Assembly (NCBI RefSeq): GCF_014640635.1
Contig: NZ_BMHI01000002.1
Location: 310,001 to 374,000 of the forward strand
From: Flexivirga endophytica
GTDB lineage: Bacteria > Actinomycetota > Actinomycetes > Actinomycetales > Dermatophilaceae
Length of the DNA: 64,000 nucleotides
Direction of reading: 5' to 3'
Under the pieces are notes generated by a model. That model made no database searches and was not told the DNA's origin. It saw nothing but the letters and a program-made list of their open reading frames with translations. Shown here in pieces: positions 35,040 to 44,227 of the stretch; within the stretch, counting starts at the first letter, position 1; the number at the start of each line of letters is the position of its first letter. A program made the translations under genes and the position numbers.

Positions 35040-35498
35040 ATGACAACTGCTTCACCCGGCGTCCGGGACTTCACCAGCGATCAACTCGCCCGTATGGCAA
35101 AGCTTTTCGCGCGTGAAGGCGCCGCCGTCAGTGCGGTCAAGCCGGACGGCACGGAGCGTCAGCGGCACCAGCTCACGAAGACTCCACACCTCGAGGTCTG
35201 GGTGGTCAACTGGCCGCCCGGCGCCAGCACCGGCTGGCACGACCACGGTGCGGCCGCAGGGGCGATGGTCGTCGTCGAGGGTGACCTGATCGAGCGACAG
35301 TGGAAGGGCGGCTCCGAGCAGTGGCGTGAGCTGCGCGCAGAGGACGAGACGACCATCACACCGCAGACGGCGCACGAGGTCACCAACGTCGGGGACGGCT
35401 TCGCCGTGACCGTCCATGCCTACTCGCCGGGCCTGACCGAGATGACGCCATACGCCTGGGAGAACAACGCGCCGGTCGCGATCGACGCCGCCTCCTAG
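35040..35498 (+). CDS. Cysteine dioxygenase family protein (cupin)
   Basis: This 152-residue cupin has the iron-binding motif GWHDHGAAAGAMVVVEGDL (two His) and TAHEVTNVGDGFAVTVHAYSP supplying the third His, as in bacterial thiol dioxygenases. It would oxidise cysteine to cysteine sulphinate. ATG 35040 is preceded by CACGGAGA; the longer open frame from 34788 runs through the leader region and lacks family content. A candidate cysteine-sensing leader ORF lies upstream and thioredoxin is divergent. Confidence 0.85.
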   Translation: MTTASPGVRDFTSDQLARMAKLFAREGAAVSAVKPDGTERQRHQLTKTPHLEVWVVNWPPGASTGWHDHGAAAGAMVVVEGDLIERQWKGGSEQWRELRAEDETTITPQTAHEVTNVGDGFAVTVHAYSPGLTEMTPYAWENNAPVAIDAAS

Positions 35499-35523
35499 GG
35501 CCGCATCCTGTCAGGATGCCTGC

Positions 35524-36792
35524 ATGACCAGTACTCCGTCGCCGTCCGGGTTCCGTCGTCGACTCACCCCGATGCGAGGTCGAGACCCGCGCGAGGGTGA
35601 GCGGGCGTCCACTCCACTGGAGTTGCTCTTCGACCTGATCTTCGTGGTGGCCGTCGGCACCTCGGCGTCGCGCTTCGCCGAGATGACTGCGGAGGGGCAC
35701 ATCGGCAAGGGTGTTCTGGCGTTCCTCTTCGCGATGTTCGCGATCTGTGTGGCCTGGATCAGCTTCACCTGGTTCGCGTCGTCCTTCGACACCGACGACT
35801 GGCTCTATCGCATCCTCACCATGCTCACCATGGTCGGCGTCGTCGTGTTCGCGCTCGGGCTGGCGCCGATGTTCCACTCGATCGACGAGGGTCACCACGT
35901 CGACACCCGGCTGATGGTCATCGGGTATGTCGTGATGCGCATCCCGCTGGCCGCGCAGTGGTGGCGGGCGTCACGACAGTCACCGGACTACCGACTCGTC
36001 GCGCTGCGCAACATCCGTTGGATGCTCATCGTGCAAGCGGGTTGGGTGGTCTTCGGGTTCGTTCCGATGCCGTTGGTGGTGACGGCCGTCATCGGTGTGT
36101 GCCTCGGAGCGGCGGAGCTGCTGATCCCGGTCCTGGCGCAGGGCGGCGCCAACGCGACGCCCTGGCACCCCGACCACATCGCCGAGCGCTACAGCCTGCT
36201 GGCGATCATCACGCTGGGCGAAGGCATCGTCGGCACCATCGGGTCCTCCCAGGGGCTGCTCGGTGGCGAGGCCGGCGACAACTGGAGCTGGAACGCCGTC
36301 GCGGTGGTGATCGCCGGCATCGGGCTGACCTTCGGCATGTGGTGGGTCTATTTCATGATGCCGTTCGGGACGTTCCTGAAGCATCGGCCGACCTACGGCT
36401 ACTTCTTCGGGTACGGCCACATCCTGGTCTTCGTCGCGATCGCCGCGGTGGGCGCGGGACTGCACATCCTCGGTCTCTTCCTCGAGGGCGACACGCACCT
36501 GGGGGAGACGGCGGCGGTCGTGCTGCTGACCGTTCCTGTCGCGATCTACCTCGCCGGGGTCTACGCCCTGCACGACGCATTCATCGGCCGCGTCGATCCG
36601 CTGCACCTGATCAACGCGGGCGTCACCGCGGCGCTGCTGGTCGCCGCGATCGTGCTGGCCGCGGTCGGCGCCCCGATCTCGATCAGTCTCCTGCTGACGA
36701 TGGCGGCGCCGTTCGTGACGATCGTGGCCTACGAGGCGGGCGCGCACCGCTGGCAAGCGGAACAACTGGAACGTCTCGCGGCGGGTTCGTGA
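35524..36792 (+). CDS. Low temperature requirement protein A (LtrA) family membrane protein
   Basis: This 422-residue membrane protein has about 11 hydrophobic helices and the LtrA signature STPLELLFDLIFVVAVGTSASRFAEM near the N-terminus. HPDHIAERYSLLAIITLGEGIVGTIG follows in the middle. LtrA was first linked to growth of Listeria in the cold, but its biochemical function is not known. It starts at ATG 35524, 25 bases after the cysteine dioxygenase stop, and might be co-transcribed. Confidence 0.88.
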   Translation: MTSTPSPSGFRRRLTPMRGRDPREGERASTPLELLFDLIFVVAVGTSASRFAEMTAEGHIGKGVLAFLFAMFAICVAWISFTWFASSFDTDDWLYRILTMLTMVGVVVFALGLAPMFHSIDEGHHVDTRLMVIGYVVMRIPLAAQWWRASRQSPDYRLVALRNIRWMLIVQAGWVVFGFVPMPLVVTAVIGVCLGAAELLIPVLAQGGANATPWHPDHIAERYSLLAIITLGEGIVGTIGSSQGLLGGEAGDNWSWNAVAVVIAGIGLTFGMWWVYFMMPFGTFLKHRPTYGYFFGYGHILVFVAIAAVGAGLHILGLFLEGDTHLGETAAVVLLTVPVAIYLAGVYALHDAFIGRVDPLHLINAGVTAALLVAAIVLAAVGAPISISLLLTMAAPFVTIVAYEAGAHRWQAEQLERLAAGS

Positions 36793-36813
36793 TCACACGA
36801 CTACGCTCTACTC

Positions 36814-37605
36814 ATGAGTAACATCGATGTCACCGTCGCGGGCGGAATCGCCGACGTCCGACTGGACCGGCCGGACAAGCTGAACGGCCTAACCCTGCCG
36901 ATGCTCCGCGATCTCGCCGCCGCCGCGCGAAAACTGCGTGGTGACAAGCAGATCCGGGCCGTCATACTGTCCGGCACCGGTGACTCGTTCTGCGCCGGGC
37001 TCGACTTCAAGACGGTGACCGCCGACCCCAAGCAACTGCCGTTGGGCATGCTGCCGCGACCGTGGCGGGGGACCAACGTCTTCCAGGAGGCGTGCTGGGC
37101 GTGGCGCCGGGTGCCGGTGCCGGTCGTCGCCGCCGTCCACGGGCACTGCTACGGCGGCGGGTTGCAGATCGCGCTCGGAGCGGACCTGCGGGTGACCGCC
37201 CCGGATGCGAAATGGTCTGTCCTGGAAGGCAAGTGGGGTCTCATCCCCGACATGACGGGCGTGCGCGCGCTGTCGGAGCTGGTCGGCATCGAGACGGCCA
37301 AGCGGCTCACCATGACGGCCGAGATCATCAGCGGCGAGGAGGCTGCGCGGCTCGGCCTGGTCGGTCAGGTGCACGCCGAGCCGTATGACGCCGCTCGCGC
37401 GCTCGCCGAGTCCCTGACCGACCGTTCGCCGGATGCGCTGGTGGCGGCCAAGCGGCTCTTCGACAAGACCTGGCGGTCGTCCCCGCGCCGGACCTTCGCG
37501 CGCGAGCGTTGGGAGCAGACGATGCTGCTGCTCGGCAAGAACTCCAAGATCGCGCGCACCGCCGGCCTGAAGCGGGAGGACCCGGTCTTCGAGCACCGCC
37601 GCTGA
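36814..37605 (+). CDS. Crotonase/enoyl-CoA hydratase family protein
   Basis: This 263-residue crotonase-fold protein has the oxyanion-hole segments AVILSGTGDSFCAGLDFKTV and HGHCYGGGLQIALGADLRVTAPDAKWS. The residue matching Glu144 of rat enoyl-CoA hydratase appears to be the Glu in SVLEGKWGLIPD. The position of Glu164 seems to be Arg in ETAKRL, so simple hydratase activity is doubtful and isomerase or other acyl-CoA chemistry is possible. It is a single gene between LtrA and an SQR-like flavoprotein. Confidence 0.85.
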   Translation: MSNIDVTVAGGIADVRLDRPDKLNGLTLPMLRDLAAAARKLRGDKQIRAVILSGTGDSFCAGLDFKTVTADPKQLPLGMLPRPWRGTNVFQEACWAWRRVPVPVVAAVHGHCYGGGLQIALGADLRVTAPDAKWSVLEGKWGLIPDMTGVRALSELVGIETAKRLTMTAEIISGEEAARLGLVGQVHAEPYDAARALAESLTDRSPDALVAAKRLFDKTWRSSPRRTFARERWEQTMLLLGKNSKIARTAGLKREDPVFEHRR

Positions 37606-37760
37606 GCCCCTTCGCCGAGAGGCTCACCCACTGTCGAGAGTCCGGATCGTCGGAATATCGGACCGCTGCTGACCGCCGCACGGTTACGGTGGGGCGACTC
37701 ACGACGTTGCGCCGGACTCGACCGTCACGCCGGCCTCCTACCGACCGGGGAGAGGGAGCT

Positions 37761-38903
37761 ATGCGAGTTCTGGTGCTGGGTGCAGGTTTTGGTGGGTTGG
37801 AGTTGACGACCCGCCTGTCGGAGGAGCTTGGTGACGACGCTGACGTCGTGCTGATCGACAAGGCCGACGACTTCGTCATGGGCTTCTCGAAGTTGGATGT
37901 GATGTTCGGCCGCACGACGGCTGATGCGGTGCGCCACCCGTACGCCGACGTCGTCATGCCGGGAGTTCGCTTCGTAAAGGCCGATATTCGCGCCATCGAC
38001 CCCGGCGGACGGAGTGTCGAGACCGATGCGGGCCGCTTCGACGCCGACGTGCTGGTCGTCGCGCTAGGGGCCGATCTGGACCCGGCGGCAACGCCTGGAC
38101 TGCTTGAGGCAGGCCACGAGTTCTACACGCCCGCAGGTGCTTTCGCGGCCGCTGAGGTGCTGGACTCCTTCACTGGCGGCCGGGTGATCGTCGGCGTGAC
38201 GTCGACGCCGTTCAAGTGCCCACCCGCGCCGAGCGAGACCGTGCTGATGCTGCACGACTTCCTGGTCGAGCGCGGTCTGCGGGACAAGAGCGACATCTCG
38301 CTGGTCATGCCGCTCGGCAGCCCGATACCCCCGTCGCCAGGAGCGTCCGAGGCATTGCTCACGGCTTTCGGAGAACGTGGCATCACCTGGTCACCGGACT
38401 CGCTGGTGCGCACTCTGGACCCGGAACGCCGCGTCGCCGTGTTGGCGGACGGGCGTGAGCTGCCCTTCGACCTCTTCCTGGGCGTGCCGAGGCACCGGGT
38501 TCCTGCGGTGGTGGCGGAGTCAGGGATGTGCGTGGATGGCTGGATCCCGGTCGACCCGCTGACGCTGGAGACGAAGTTCCCCGACGTGTATGCCGTGGGG
38601 GACGTGACCAGTGTCGGCACGCCGAAGGCCGGTGTCTTCTCCGAACGCCAGGCCAGAGCGGTCGCGGATCGGTTGATAGCGCGTCATCGCAGGGTGGCCC
38701 CGGAAGCGACATACGACGGAACAGGCTTGTGTTTCGTCGAGTTCGGCGACGACCGCATCGGCAGGGTCGAGGTCACGTTCCGCAGTGGCGAGACCCCGGT
38801 GGGGACCTTCGACGCGCCCTCGCAGGAGATGCGCGAACGCAAGGCGCACTTCGGAGCCAGCCGTGCGAAGCGGTGGTTCGGGACGGACTGGACCAACCAC
38901 TGA
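37761..38903 (+). CDS. FAD/NAD(P)-binding oxidoreductase, sulphide:quinone reductase-like
   Basis: This 380-residue protein has the FAD motif RVLVLGAGFGGLELTTRLSEEL at the N-terminus, a central segment TSTPFKCPPAPSETVLMLHDFL and the second FAD motif FPDVYAVGDVTSVG. It resembles the FCC/SQR-like group of pyridine nucleotide-disulphide oxidoreductases. The Cys in FKCPP corresponds to a redox Cys of that group; only a second Cys (SGMCVDG) is in a candidate pairing position. It may act on sulphide, polysulphide or quinone. ATG 37761 has GGGAGAGGGAG upstream. Confidence 0.8.
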   Translation: MRVLVLGAGFGGLELTTRLSEELGDDADVVLIDKADDFVMGFSKLDVMFGRTTADAVRHPYADVVMPGVRFVKADIRAIDPGGRSVETDAGRFDADVLVVALGADLDPAATPGLLEAGHEFYTPAGAFAAAEVLDSFTGGRVIVGVTSTPFKCPPAPSETVLMLHDFLVERGLRDKSDISLVMPLGSPIPPSPGASEALLTAFGERGITWSPDSLVRTLDPERRVAVLADGRELPFDLFLGVPRHRVPAVVAESGMCVDGWIPVDPLTLETKFPDVYAVGDVTSVGTPKAGVFSERQARAVADRLIARHRRVAPEATYDGTGLCFVEFGDDRIGRVEVTFRSGETPVGTFDAPSQEMRERKAHFGASRAKRWFGTDWTNH

Positions 38904-38922
38904 TTGCCGACAGGACAGGCAA

Positions 38923-39005
38923 GTACCGAGAGGACAGGCGATTCCGGCCGTTGAGGCCGGAATCGCCTGTCCTCTCGGTACGTCGCCTGTCCTCTCGGCG
39001 AGAGG
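38923..39005. repeat. Perfect 27-bp inverted repeat plus extra half-site (GAGAGGACAG module)
   Basis: Arms 38923-38949 and 38955-38981 are perfect complements with a GTTGA loop. The outer part is CCGAGAGGACAGGCG and the inner part a GATTCCGGCC extension. A third copy of the half-site (CGCCTGTCCTCTCGG) follows at about 38984-38998 and ends in CTCGGCGAGAG. It lies between the convergent SQR-like and hydrolase genes. The same module recurs at 60725 with a different core. Confidence 0.75.
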
Positions 39006-39009
39006 GGGC

Positions 39010-39828
39010 TCAGCGAGTGCGGAGGATGCGGGTGACCTCCGGCCAGGCGAGCCGGCCCAGCTCGCGGTTGGTGTCGTCGGTGCCGCCGCGACGCATGGAC
39101 ATCCCTGCGGTGACGGGTGTTTCGCCGGGCAACAGGGTCCGATGACCCGCATCGGGCGTCGTCACACTCGTGGTCTCGAGGCCGTGCTCCCTCCGACGAC
39201 TGACGATCCGCTCGGCGAACTCGACCGACGGCCACACCTGGTCGTCGCCGCCGGCAACCACCAGCAGGTCATCGACGTGTTCGACCGCGATCGTCGCGTT
39301 GGCAACGGTTTCCGGGTCCGCCACCCGCATGCTTTGCCGATAAATGCCCACGTATGCCGGGGGCTCGCTGTCGGGCTCCCAGGTCGTGTCGAACGGGACA
39401 CTTGGGACCGGGCGCCCGCCGTGCGTCCAGTGCGACACCTGTGAGCCGTCCGGGTCGAGGAAGCTCCACGCGACCGGGCTGGGCGCGAATCCGATGCAGC
39501 CGTCGACTCTTTCGTCATACGAGGCGACGAGCAGGGCAGCTTCGGCGCCGAACGACAGTCCGGAGATGACCAGCCGGTCGCACTCGGGCGCCAGCCGAGC
39601 GAGTGCCTCGGTGAACGTCTCCAACGGCACCAGTCGTGGTCCACTCGGTTGTCCCGGTCCGCCGAACCACCGGATCGACATCGCCAGCGCTCCGTGCGAC
39701 GCGAGCAGGCGGGCGCGGTCGGCGTTGATGCGTCCACTGGATCCGCCGATGGTGAGCACGCCTGTCCCGCAATGCTTCTCAGGTATGACGAGCAGACCTT
39801 CCGGGTCGGTCAGCGTTTCCTCCCGCAT
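39010..39828 (-). CDS. Acyl-CoA thioester hydrolase/BAAT-like alpha/beta hydrolase
   Basis: This 272-residue protein has GTGVLTIGGSSGRINADRARLLASHGALAMSIRWFG at the N-terminus and the nucleophile elbow VISGLSFGAEAALLVASYDERVDG (Ser near residue 98). VVAGGDDQVWPS supplies the likely acid and PDAGHRTLLPGE the His. This is the arrangement of BAAT C-terminal-type thioesterases. ATG 39828 starts the homologous part. It lies 10 bases downstream of the MFS gene on the same strand and is likely co-transcribed with it. Confidence 0.75.
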   Translation of the reverse strand: MREETLTDPEGLLVIPEKHCGTGVLTIGGSSGRINADRARLLASHGALAMSIRWFGGPGQPSGPRLVPLETFTEALARLAPECDRLVISGLSFGAEAALLVASYDERVDGCIGFAPSPVAWSFLDPDGSQVSHWTHGGRPVPSVPFDTTWEPDSEPPAYVGIYRQSMRVADPETVANATIAVEHVDDLLVVAGGDDQVWPSVEFAERIVSRRREHGLETTSVTTPDAGHRTLLPGETPVTAGMSMRRGGTDDTNRELGRLAWPEVTRILRTR

Positions 39829-39838
39829 GCGAAACACC

Positions 39839-41026
39839 CTAGACGGTCGCGGGACGCGCAGCCCGTTGCGCGAGCACGCCGGCGCCGAGGCTGAGGACGG
39901 CAACGACGGCGAGGCCGAGTAGCACGTCGGTCTCCGGCCAACGGTCGACGAGCACCGACACTGCTGTCGGCACGGCGAATCCGACGTAGGTGAGCGAGTA
40001 GAAGACCGCATTCGTCATCGCGAGTTCGCCTGCCGGGGCGATGTGTTCGACCCGGCTCAGGCCGCCCACCAGGTTCAGTCCGTAACCCGCGCCGAGCACG
40101 ACGGAGGCCACGATCACGAGCGTCACCGAGCCGTGGCCGACCGTCAGGGCGGTCAGCAGCACGCCGAGCAGTGTGCTGGCCATGCCGAGCACCGTCACCA
40201 GGCCGGGGTGCAGCGACTCCAACCTGCGCGCCGGCTGCTGGACGAGGACACCGGTGCCGAGCGTGAGGCCACAGAGCAGACCGGTGAATGCGACTGCGGC
40301 GCCGGAGATCTCGTCCTTGATCAACGTCGGCAGGATGACCATGCTCATCGCCGGGCACGCGAAGACCCACGGCGCCATCGGCCCGATCCGCGACCAGAAG
40401 TGGCCGCTCAGGGCGTAATGACGACCGTCCCGCTGCGTCGGATTCCCCGCCCGGGTCCGGACCGCAGCAGCGCGCTCGGGCACCGGCGCGTTCCAGACCA
40501 AGACCGCCGCGACGACGGTGAGCGCGATGTGCACGACATACGGCAACACCTTCGGCGCCGGCAGCCACTGCGCCATGAACCCGACCAGGAACGCGCCACC
40601 GCCGAAGCCCGCGGACAGCGCGATCGCGGCCCGGCGGGCGCCGGTCCCGACCGGGGCATCGGCGGACAGTTCCTTCACCCAGGTCGTACCCGGTGCCATC
40701 GCGGCGCCGGTGCAGACGCCGTACAGGACCCGCCCGATGAACAGGGGAGCGGGCGAATGGTCGCCGATCGCCAGTAGCAGCGACGCGAGGATCGTCAGCA
40801 CCATCACCGGTCGGAGCACCTTGCGATGCCCGAAGCGGCCGCCGAGCTCGGCGGCGATCAGCAGCGCCGGCACCAGGCCGAGCACGTATGCCGCGAACAT
40901 CGACGTGACCAGCGTCTGGGAGTAGTGATCGGTCGCGCGATAAACCAGCAGCAGCGGGGTGAACTGGTTGGCGCCCCAACCGACGACGAACATCGCGAAC
41001 GCGACTCGGAGCCAACCGGGGATGCG
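39839..41026 (-). CDS. MFS transporter
   Basis: This 395-residue protein has about 12 transmembrane helices and MFS loop motifs, for example AAELGGRFGHRKVLRP between helices 2 and 3 and a similar QPARRLESLHPG half-way. It resembles drug/metabolite exporters of the major facilitator superfamily; the substrate is unknown. ATG 41026 (MRIPGWLRVAFAMF) starts at the first helix. The open frame runs on far upstream across the opposite strand of nadE but has no membrane or family content there. It is divergent from nadE. Confidence 0.85.
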   Translation of the reverse strand, partial: RIPGWLRVAFAMFVVGWGANQFTPLLLVYRATDHYSQTLVTSMFAAYVLGLVPALLIAAELGGRFGHRKVLRPVMVLTILASLLLAIGDHSPAPLFIGRVLYGVCTGAAMAPGTTWVKELSADAPVGTGARRAAIALSAGFGGGAFLVGFMAQWLPAPKVLPYVVHIALTVVAAVLVWNAPVPERAAAVRTRAGNPTQRDGRHYALSGHFWSRIGPMAPWVFACPAMSMVILPTLIKDEISGAAVAFTGLLCGLTLGTGVLVQQPARRLESLHPGLVTVLGMASTLLGVLLTALTVGHGSVTLVIVASVVLGAGYGLNLVGGLSRVEHIAPAGELAMTNAVFYSLTYVGFAVPTAVSVLVDRWPETDVLLGLAVVAVLSLGAGVLAQRAARPATV

Positions 41027-41119
41027 CATTCGTTCAGCATGACAGCGTGCCGAGGCGAGAGAAGCGCCACGTCGTGAGGATCCGGTCACACCGGTATGGC
41101 GTGCTGCCAGACTGCAGGT

Positions 41120-43159
41120 ATGAACTTCTACTCGGCATACGACCAGGGCTTCGCGCGCATCGCTGCGTGCACGGTCCCGACCGCGATAGCCGACCCGGAC
41201 ACCAACGCCGCGACGATCATCGAGCAGATCCACGGGTGCGACGCGGATTCTGTTGCGGTCGCTGCGTTCCCGGAGATGAGTCTGACCGGTTACGCGATCG
41301 ACGACCTCGTGCTGCAGGATGCGGTGCTGGAGGATGTCGAGCGCGCGATCGGTCGGATCGCCGCTGCCACAACCGATCTGCTGCCGCTGGTGATCGTCGG
41401 CGCGCCGGTGCGGAAGGGTCTGCGTCTCTACAACTGCGCGGTCGCGATCCATCGCGGCCGCGTGCTCGGGGTGGCGCCGAAGAGCTACCTGCCCAACTAC
41501 CGAGAGTTCTACGACAAGCGCTATTTCGCACCCGGGGACGACCAGCGTGGGGAGTCGATCGCGATCGCCGGGGGCACCGTGCCGTTCGGCCCTGATCTGC
41601 TCTTCGCGGCCGAGGACCTGCCCTCGCTGGCGCTGCACGTCGAGGTCTGCGAGGACATGTGGGTGCCGATCCCGCCGTCGTCGGTCGCGGCCCTCGCCGG
41701 TGCGAACGTGCTGGTCAACATCTCCGGAAGCCCGATCACCGTAGGCCGCGCCGCCGAACGCCGCGCGCTGGCGGCCGCGCAGAGTTCGCGATGCCTGGCG
41801 GCATACGTCTATGCCGCCTCGGGCGTCGGTGAGTCGACGACGGACCTGTCCTGGGACGGCATGACGATGATCCACGAGTGCGGTGGAGTGTTGGCACAGG
41901 GTGAGCGGTTCCCGCAGGAAGCGACCCGAACGGTTGCTGACGTCGACCTGGACCGGATCCGGCAGGAGCGGTTGCGTGACGGTTCCATCGCCGACAACGC
42001 ACGAACTCATCGTGAGGCCAGTGGTTTTCGGACGGTTACGTTCCGGCTCGATCCGCCGCGGGACGACATCGGCCTGCAGCGCAAGATCCAGCGTTTCCCG
42101 TTCGTCCCCGACGACCTCGCGCACCTCGCGCAGGACTGCTACGAGGCCTACACGATCCAGGTGACCGCGCTGAAGCAGCGGCTCACCGCGATCGGTGGAC
42201 CGAAGATCGTCATCGGGGTCTCCGGTGGTCTCGACTCGACGCACGCGCTGCTGGTGGCGTCGCGGGCGATGGACGAGCTCGGGCGGCCACGGACCGACAT
42301 ACTCGCCTACACGATGCCCGGCTTCGCGACCGGCAGCGCGAGCAAGACCGCGGCGACCGACCTCGCACAGGCGATGGGAGTTTCGTTCCAGGAGCTGGAC
42401 ATTCGGCCCGCGGCCACGCAGATGTTGCGCGACATGGGGCATCCGGCGGGCGATGGAGAGCCGGTCTACGACGTGACGTTCGAGAACGTCCAGGCCGGCC
42501 TGCGCTACGACTACCTCTTCCGGATCGCCAACAAGGAGGGCGGCATCGTGCTCGGCACGGGCGACCTGTCCGAGCTGGCGCTCGGCTGGTGCACGTATGG
42601 CGTCGGCGACCAGATGTCCCACTACAACGTCAACGCCGGCGTCCCGAAGACGATGATCCAGCACCTGATCCGTTGGGTCATCGGTGCCGGACACTTTGAC
42701 GAGGCGGCCAGCGCCACGCTGCAGACGATCGTGGATGCCGAGATCAGCCCCGAGCTGGTGCCGGCCGGCGAGGACGAGAAGCCGCAGTCGACCGAGGACG
42801 CCATCGGGCCCTACGCGCTGCAGGACTTCAACCTCTTCCACACGCTGCGGCACGGCATGCGGCCGAGCCGGATCGCGTTCATGTCCTGGCACGCGTGGCA
42901 CGACGCCGGGGCGGGGGAGTGGCCGCCGGACTACCCGGAAGATCGCCGCACGTCATACGACCTGCCGGAGATCAGGTCGTGGCTGGAGCTGTTCCTCAAG
43001 CGTTTCGCGTTGAACCAGTTCAAGCGGTCCGCGCTGCCCAACGGCCCGAAGGTAGTCGCCGGTGGTGCGCTCTCACCGCGCGGCGACTGGCGTGCCCCCA
43101 GCGACGGCAACGCGGCGGCGTGGCTGCGGGACCTCGAGGCCAACGTCCCGAACGGCTGA
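41120..43159 (+). CDS. nadE: Glutamine-dependent NAD+ synthetase
   Basis: This 679-residue enzyme has the length of the mycobacterial NadE. The N-terminal nitrilase-like glutaminase domain shows the triad Glu in [14 protein letters not shown], Lys in [15 protein letters not shown] and Cys in EVCEDMWVP. The C-terminal synthetase has the ATP-pyrophosphatase loop [13 protein letters not shown] and [15 protein letters not shown]. It makes NAD+ from nicotinic acid adenine dinucleotide, ATP and glutamine. ATG 41120 gives the family N-terminus [16 protein letters not shown]. It is a single gene followed by a tandem-repeat region. Confidence 0.95.
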   Translation: MNFYSAYDQGFARIAACTVPTAIADPDTNAATIIEQIHGCDADSVAVAAFPEMSLTGYAIDDLVLQDAVLEDVERAIGRIAAATTDLLPLVIVGAPVRKGLRLYNCAVAIHRGRVLGVAPKSYLPNYREFYDKRYFAPGDDQRGESIAIAGGTVPFGPDLLFAAEDLPSLALHVEVCEDMWVPIPPSSVAALAGANVLVNISGSPITVGRAAERRALAAAQSSRCLAAYVYAASGVGESTTDLSWDGMTMIHECGGVLAQGERFPQEATRTVADVDLDRIRQERLRDGSIADNARTHREASGFRTVTFRLDPPRDDIGLQRKIQRFPFVPDDLAHLAQDCYEAYTIQVTALKQRLTAIGGPKIVIGVSGGLDSTHALLVASRAMDELGRPRTDILAYTMPGFATGSASKTAATDLAQAMGVSFQELDIRPAATQMLRDMGHPAGDGEPVYDVTFENVQAGLRYDYLFRIANKEGGIVLGTGDLSELALGWCTYGVGDQMSHYNVNAGVPKTMIQHLIRWVIGAGHFDEAASATLQTIVDAEISPELVPAGEDEKPQSTEDAIGPYALQDFNLFHTLRHGMRPSRIAFMSWHAWHDAGAGEWPPDYPEDRRTSYDLPEIRSWLELFLKRFALNQFKRSALPNGPKVVAGGALSPRGDWRAPSDGNAAAWLRDLEANVPNG

Positions 43160-43230
43160 GTGGCGCGCTCGTGTCATACACATCGCGCGGTATGGCGCGC
43201 GGCTCGTCTGGCCGAAGGCCCGACCGGATC

Positions 43231-43424
43231 GGGGCGTGCACTGGTCTCCCCGGTGTCGAGGTGTGGCCGGGTATGGCGTGCCGGGGTGTGCACGGGCCTC
43301 CCCGGTGTCGAGGTGTGGCCGGGTATGGCGTGCCGGGGTGTGCACGGGTCTCCCCGGTGTCGAGGTGTGGCCGGGTATGGCGTGCCGGGGTGTGCACGGG
43401 TCTCCCCGGTGTCGAGGTGTGGCC
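43231..43424. repeat. Tandem repeat, 52-bp period, about 3.7 copies
   Basis: Nearly identical 52-bp units start at 43269, 43321 and 43373, preceded by a degenerate partial unit from 43231. Each contains GTATGGCGTGCCGGG, GTGCACGGG and CCCCGGTGTCGAGG. One C/T difference distinguishes the first full unit. Because 52 is not a multiple of 3, the repeat opens long frames on both strands (His/Pro/Arg-rich on the minus strand); I regard these as non-coding. It lies between nadE and a minus-strand gene. The surrounding 43160-43499 holds no recognised gene. Confidence 0.85.
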
Positions 43425-43499
43425 GGATCGGCGCCGCGGAGCGTGCGCGAGCTGACACTGGGTCGGGTTATTACCGGGCTGCGAGGAGTCGAGCCAGAG

Positions 43500-43979
43500 T
43501 TATCCCTTGCCCCAGTCCAGGATCCGCCAGCGCTCGGAACCGGTGTTGCGGACCAAGTAGTAGGTCCAGCGCTCGTGATCCGGCTTGTTCGCGTTGGTGA
43601 CGCCCTTCACGTGCTTGAAGGTCGCTTCGGTGCGGACCTGGACGCACTTCTTCCACGCCACCGCGGCCTCGCTGCCGCACTGGGCTCCGGTGGTGACCGC
43701 GCCGGTCTTGAGGATCTGTAGGTCCTCAACACGTGGACCGTGCAGATCCCACCATTTGGAATCGACGCCGACCCGGTCGCCGATGACGAGGTCCTTCGCG
43801 GCGGAGAAGTCGCGATCGTTGAGTGCCTGCGCGAACGTCTGGACCACGTGCGACGGGGCGGACGATGCGGGCGGCACCGCCACCGTGCTGCGGGGTTTGC
43901 CCCACAACCACAGCCCGAACACCCCGCACAGGACAACGATCACCAGGCCGAGTCCGACGATGTTCTGTGCCCTGCGCAT
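43500..43979 (-). CDS. Membrane-anchored hypothetical protein (NTF2-like ectodomain possible)
   Basis: This 159-residue protein has a short basic start (MRRAQN), one hydrophobic helix (IVGLGLVIVVLCGVFGLWLWG) and an outside domain beginning SAPSHVVQTFAQALNDRDFSAAKDLVIG. It ends with KPDHERWTYYLVRNTGSERWRILDWGKG. The composition and the final W-x-I-x-D-W pattern suggest an NTF2/SnoaL-like or Tim44-like domain as in many actinobacterial secreted conserved proteins, but I do not recognise the family with certainty. ATG 43979 is at the predicted signal anchor. Confidence 0.65.
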   Translation of the reverse strand: MRRAQNIVGLGLVIVVLCGVFGLWLWGKPRSTVAVPPASSAPSHVVQTFAQALNDRDFSAAKDLVIGDRVGVDSKWWDLHGPRVEDLQILKTGAVTTGAQCGSEAAVAWKKCVQVRTEATFKHVKGVTNANKPDHERWTYYLVRNTGSERWRILDWGKG

Positions 43980-44227
43980 GTGTCGAGTATCGGTGCGGGG
44001 ACCGCTGCGGTGAAGGGCACCACCTACTTTGCTGCCGAAACGCCGATGCGTGCGCCGGTCCGAGGAGAGTCCGTCCACATCCCCGAGGGCGCGGTTCCGC
44101 CATACACAACGCGCTCAATGGGTGTCGCGACTGTCAGCCGTGGCGGCTACCGTCGGATCGTGATCAACCCGTCCGAGTTGCAGTTGCGCGGCCGAAGGCC
44201 GGCAATCAGATTCAGGGAGCTGCGCCG

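Noticed and set aside
41027-42901. Very long minus-strand extension of the MFS open frame (about 1020 codons in total)
   Set aside because: It lies opposite nadE, has no membrane or family content beyond the MFS start at 41026, and shows the Arg/Asp/Val/His-rich composition of antisense shadows in high-GC DNA.
43020-43458. His/Pro/Thr-rich ORFs in the 52-bp repeat region, and a CRISPR-like look
   Set aside because: The repeat opens frames on both strands with a period not divisible by three, as expected for non-coding tandem DNA. Units are contiguous without unique spacers, so it is not a CRISPR array.
43823-44227. N-terminal extension of the SWI2/SNF2 ATPase to 43823
   Set aside because: It would overlap the minus-strand gene at 43500-43979 and contains no conserved sequence; a ribosome site supports ATG 44228.
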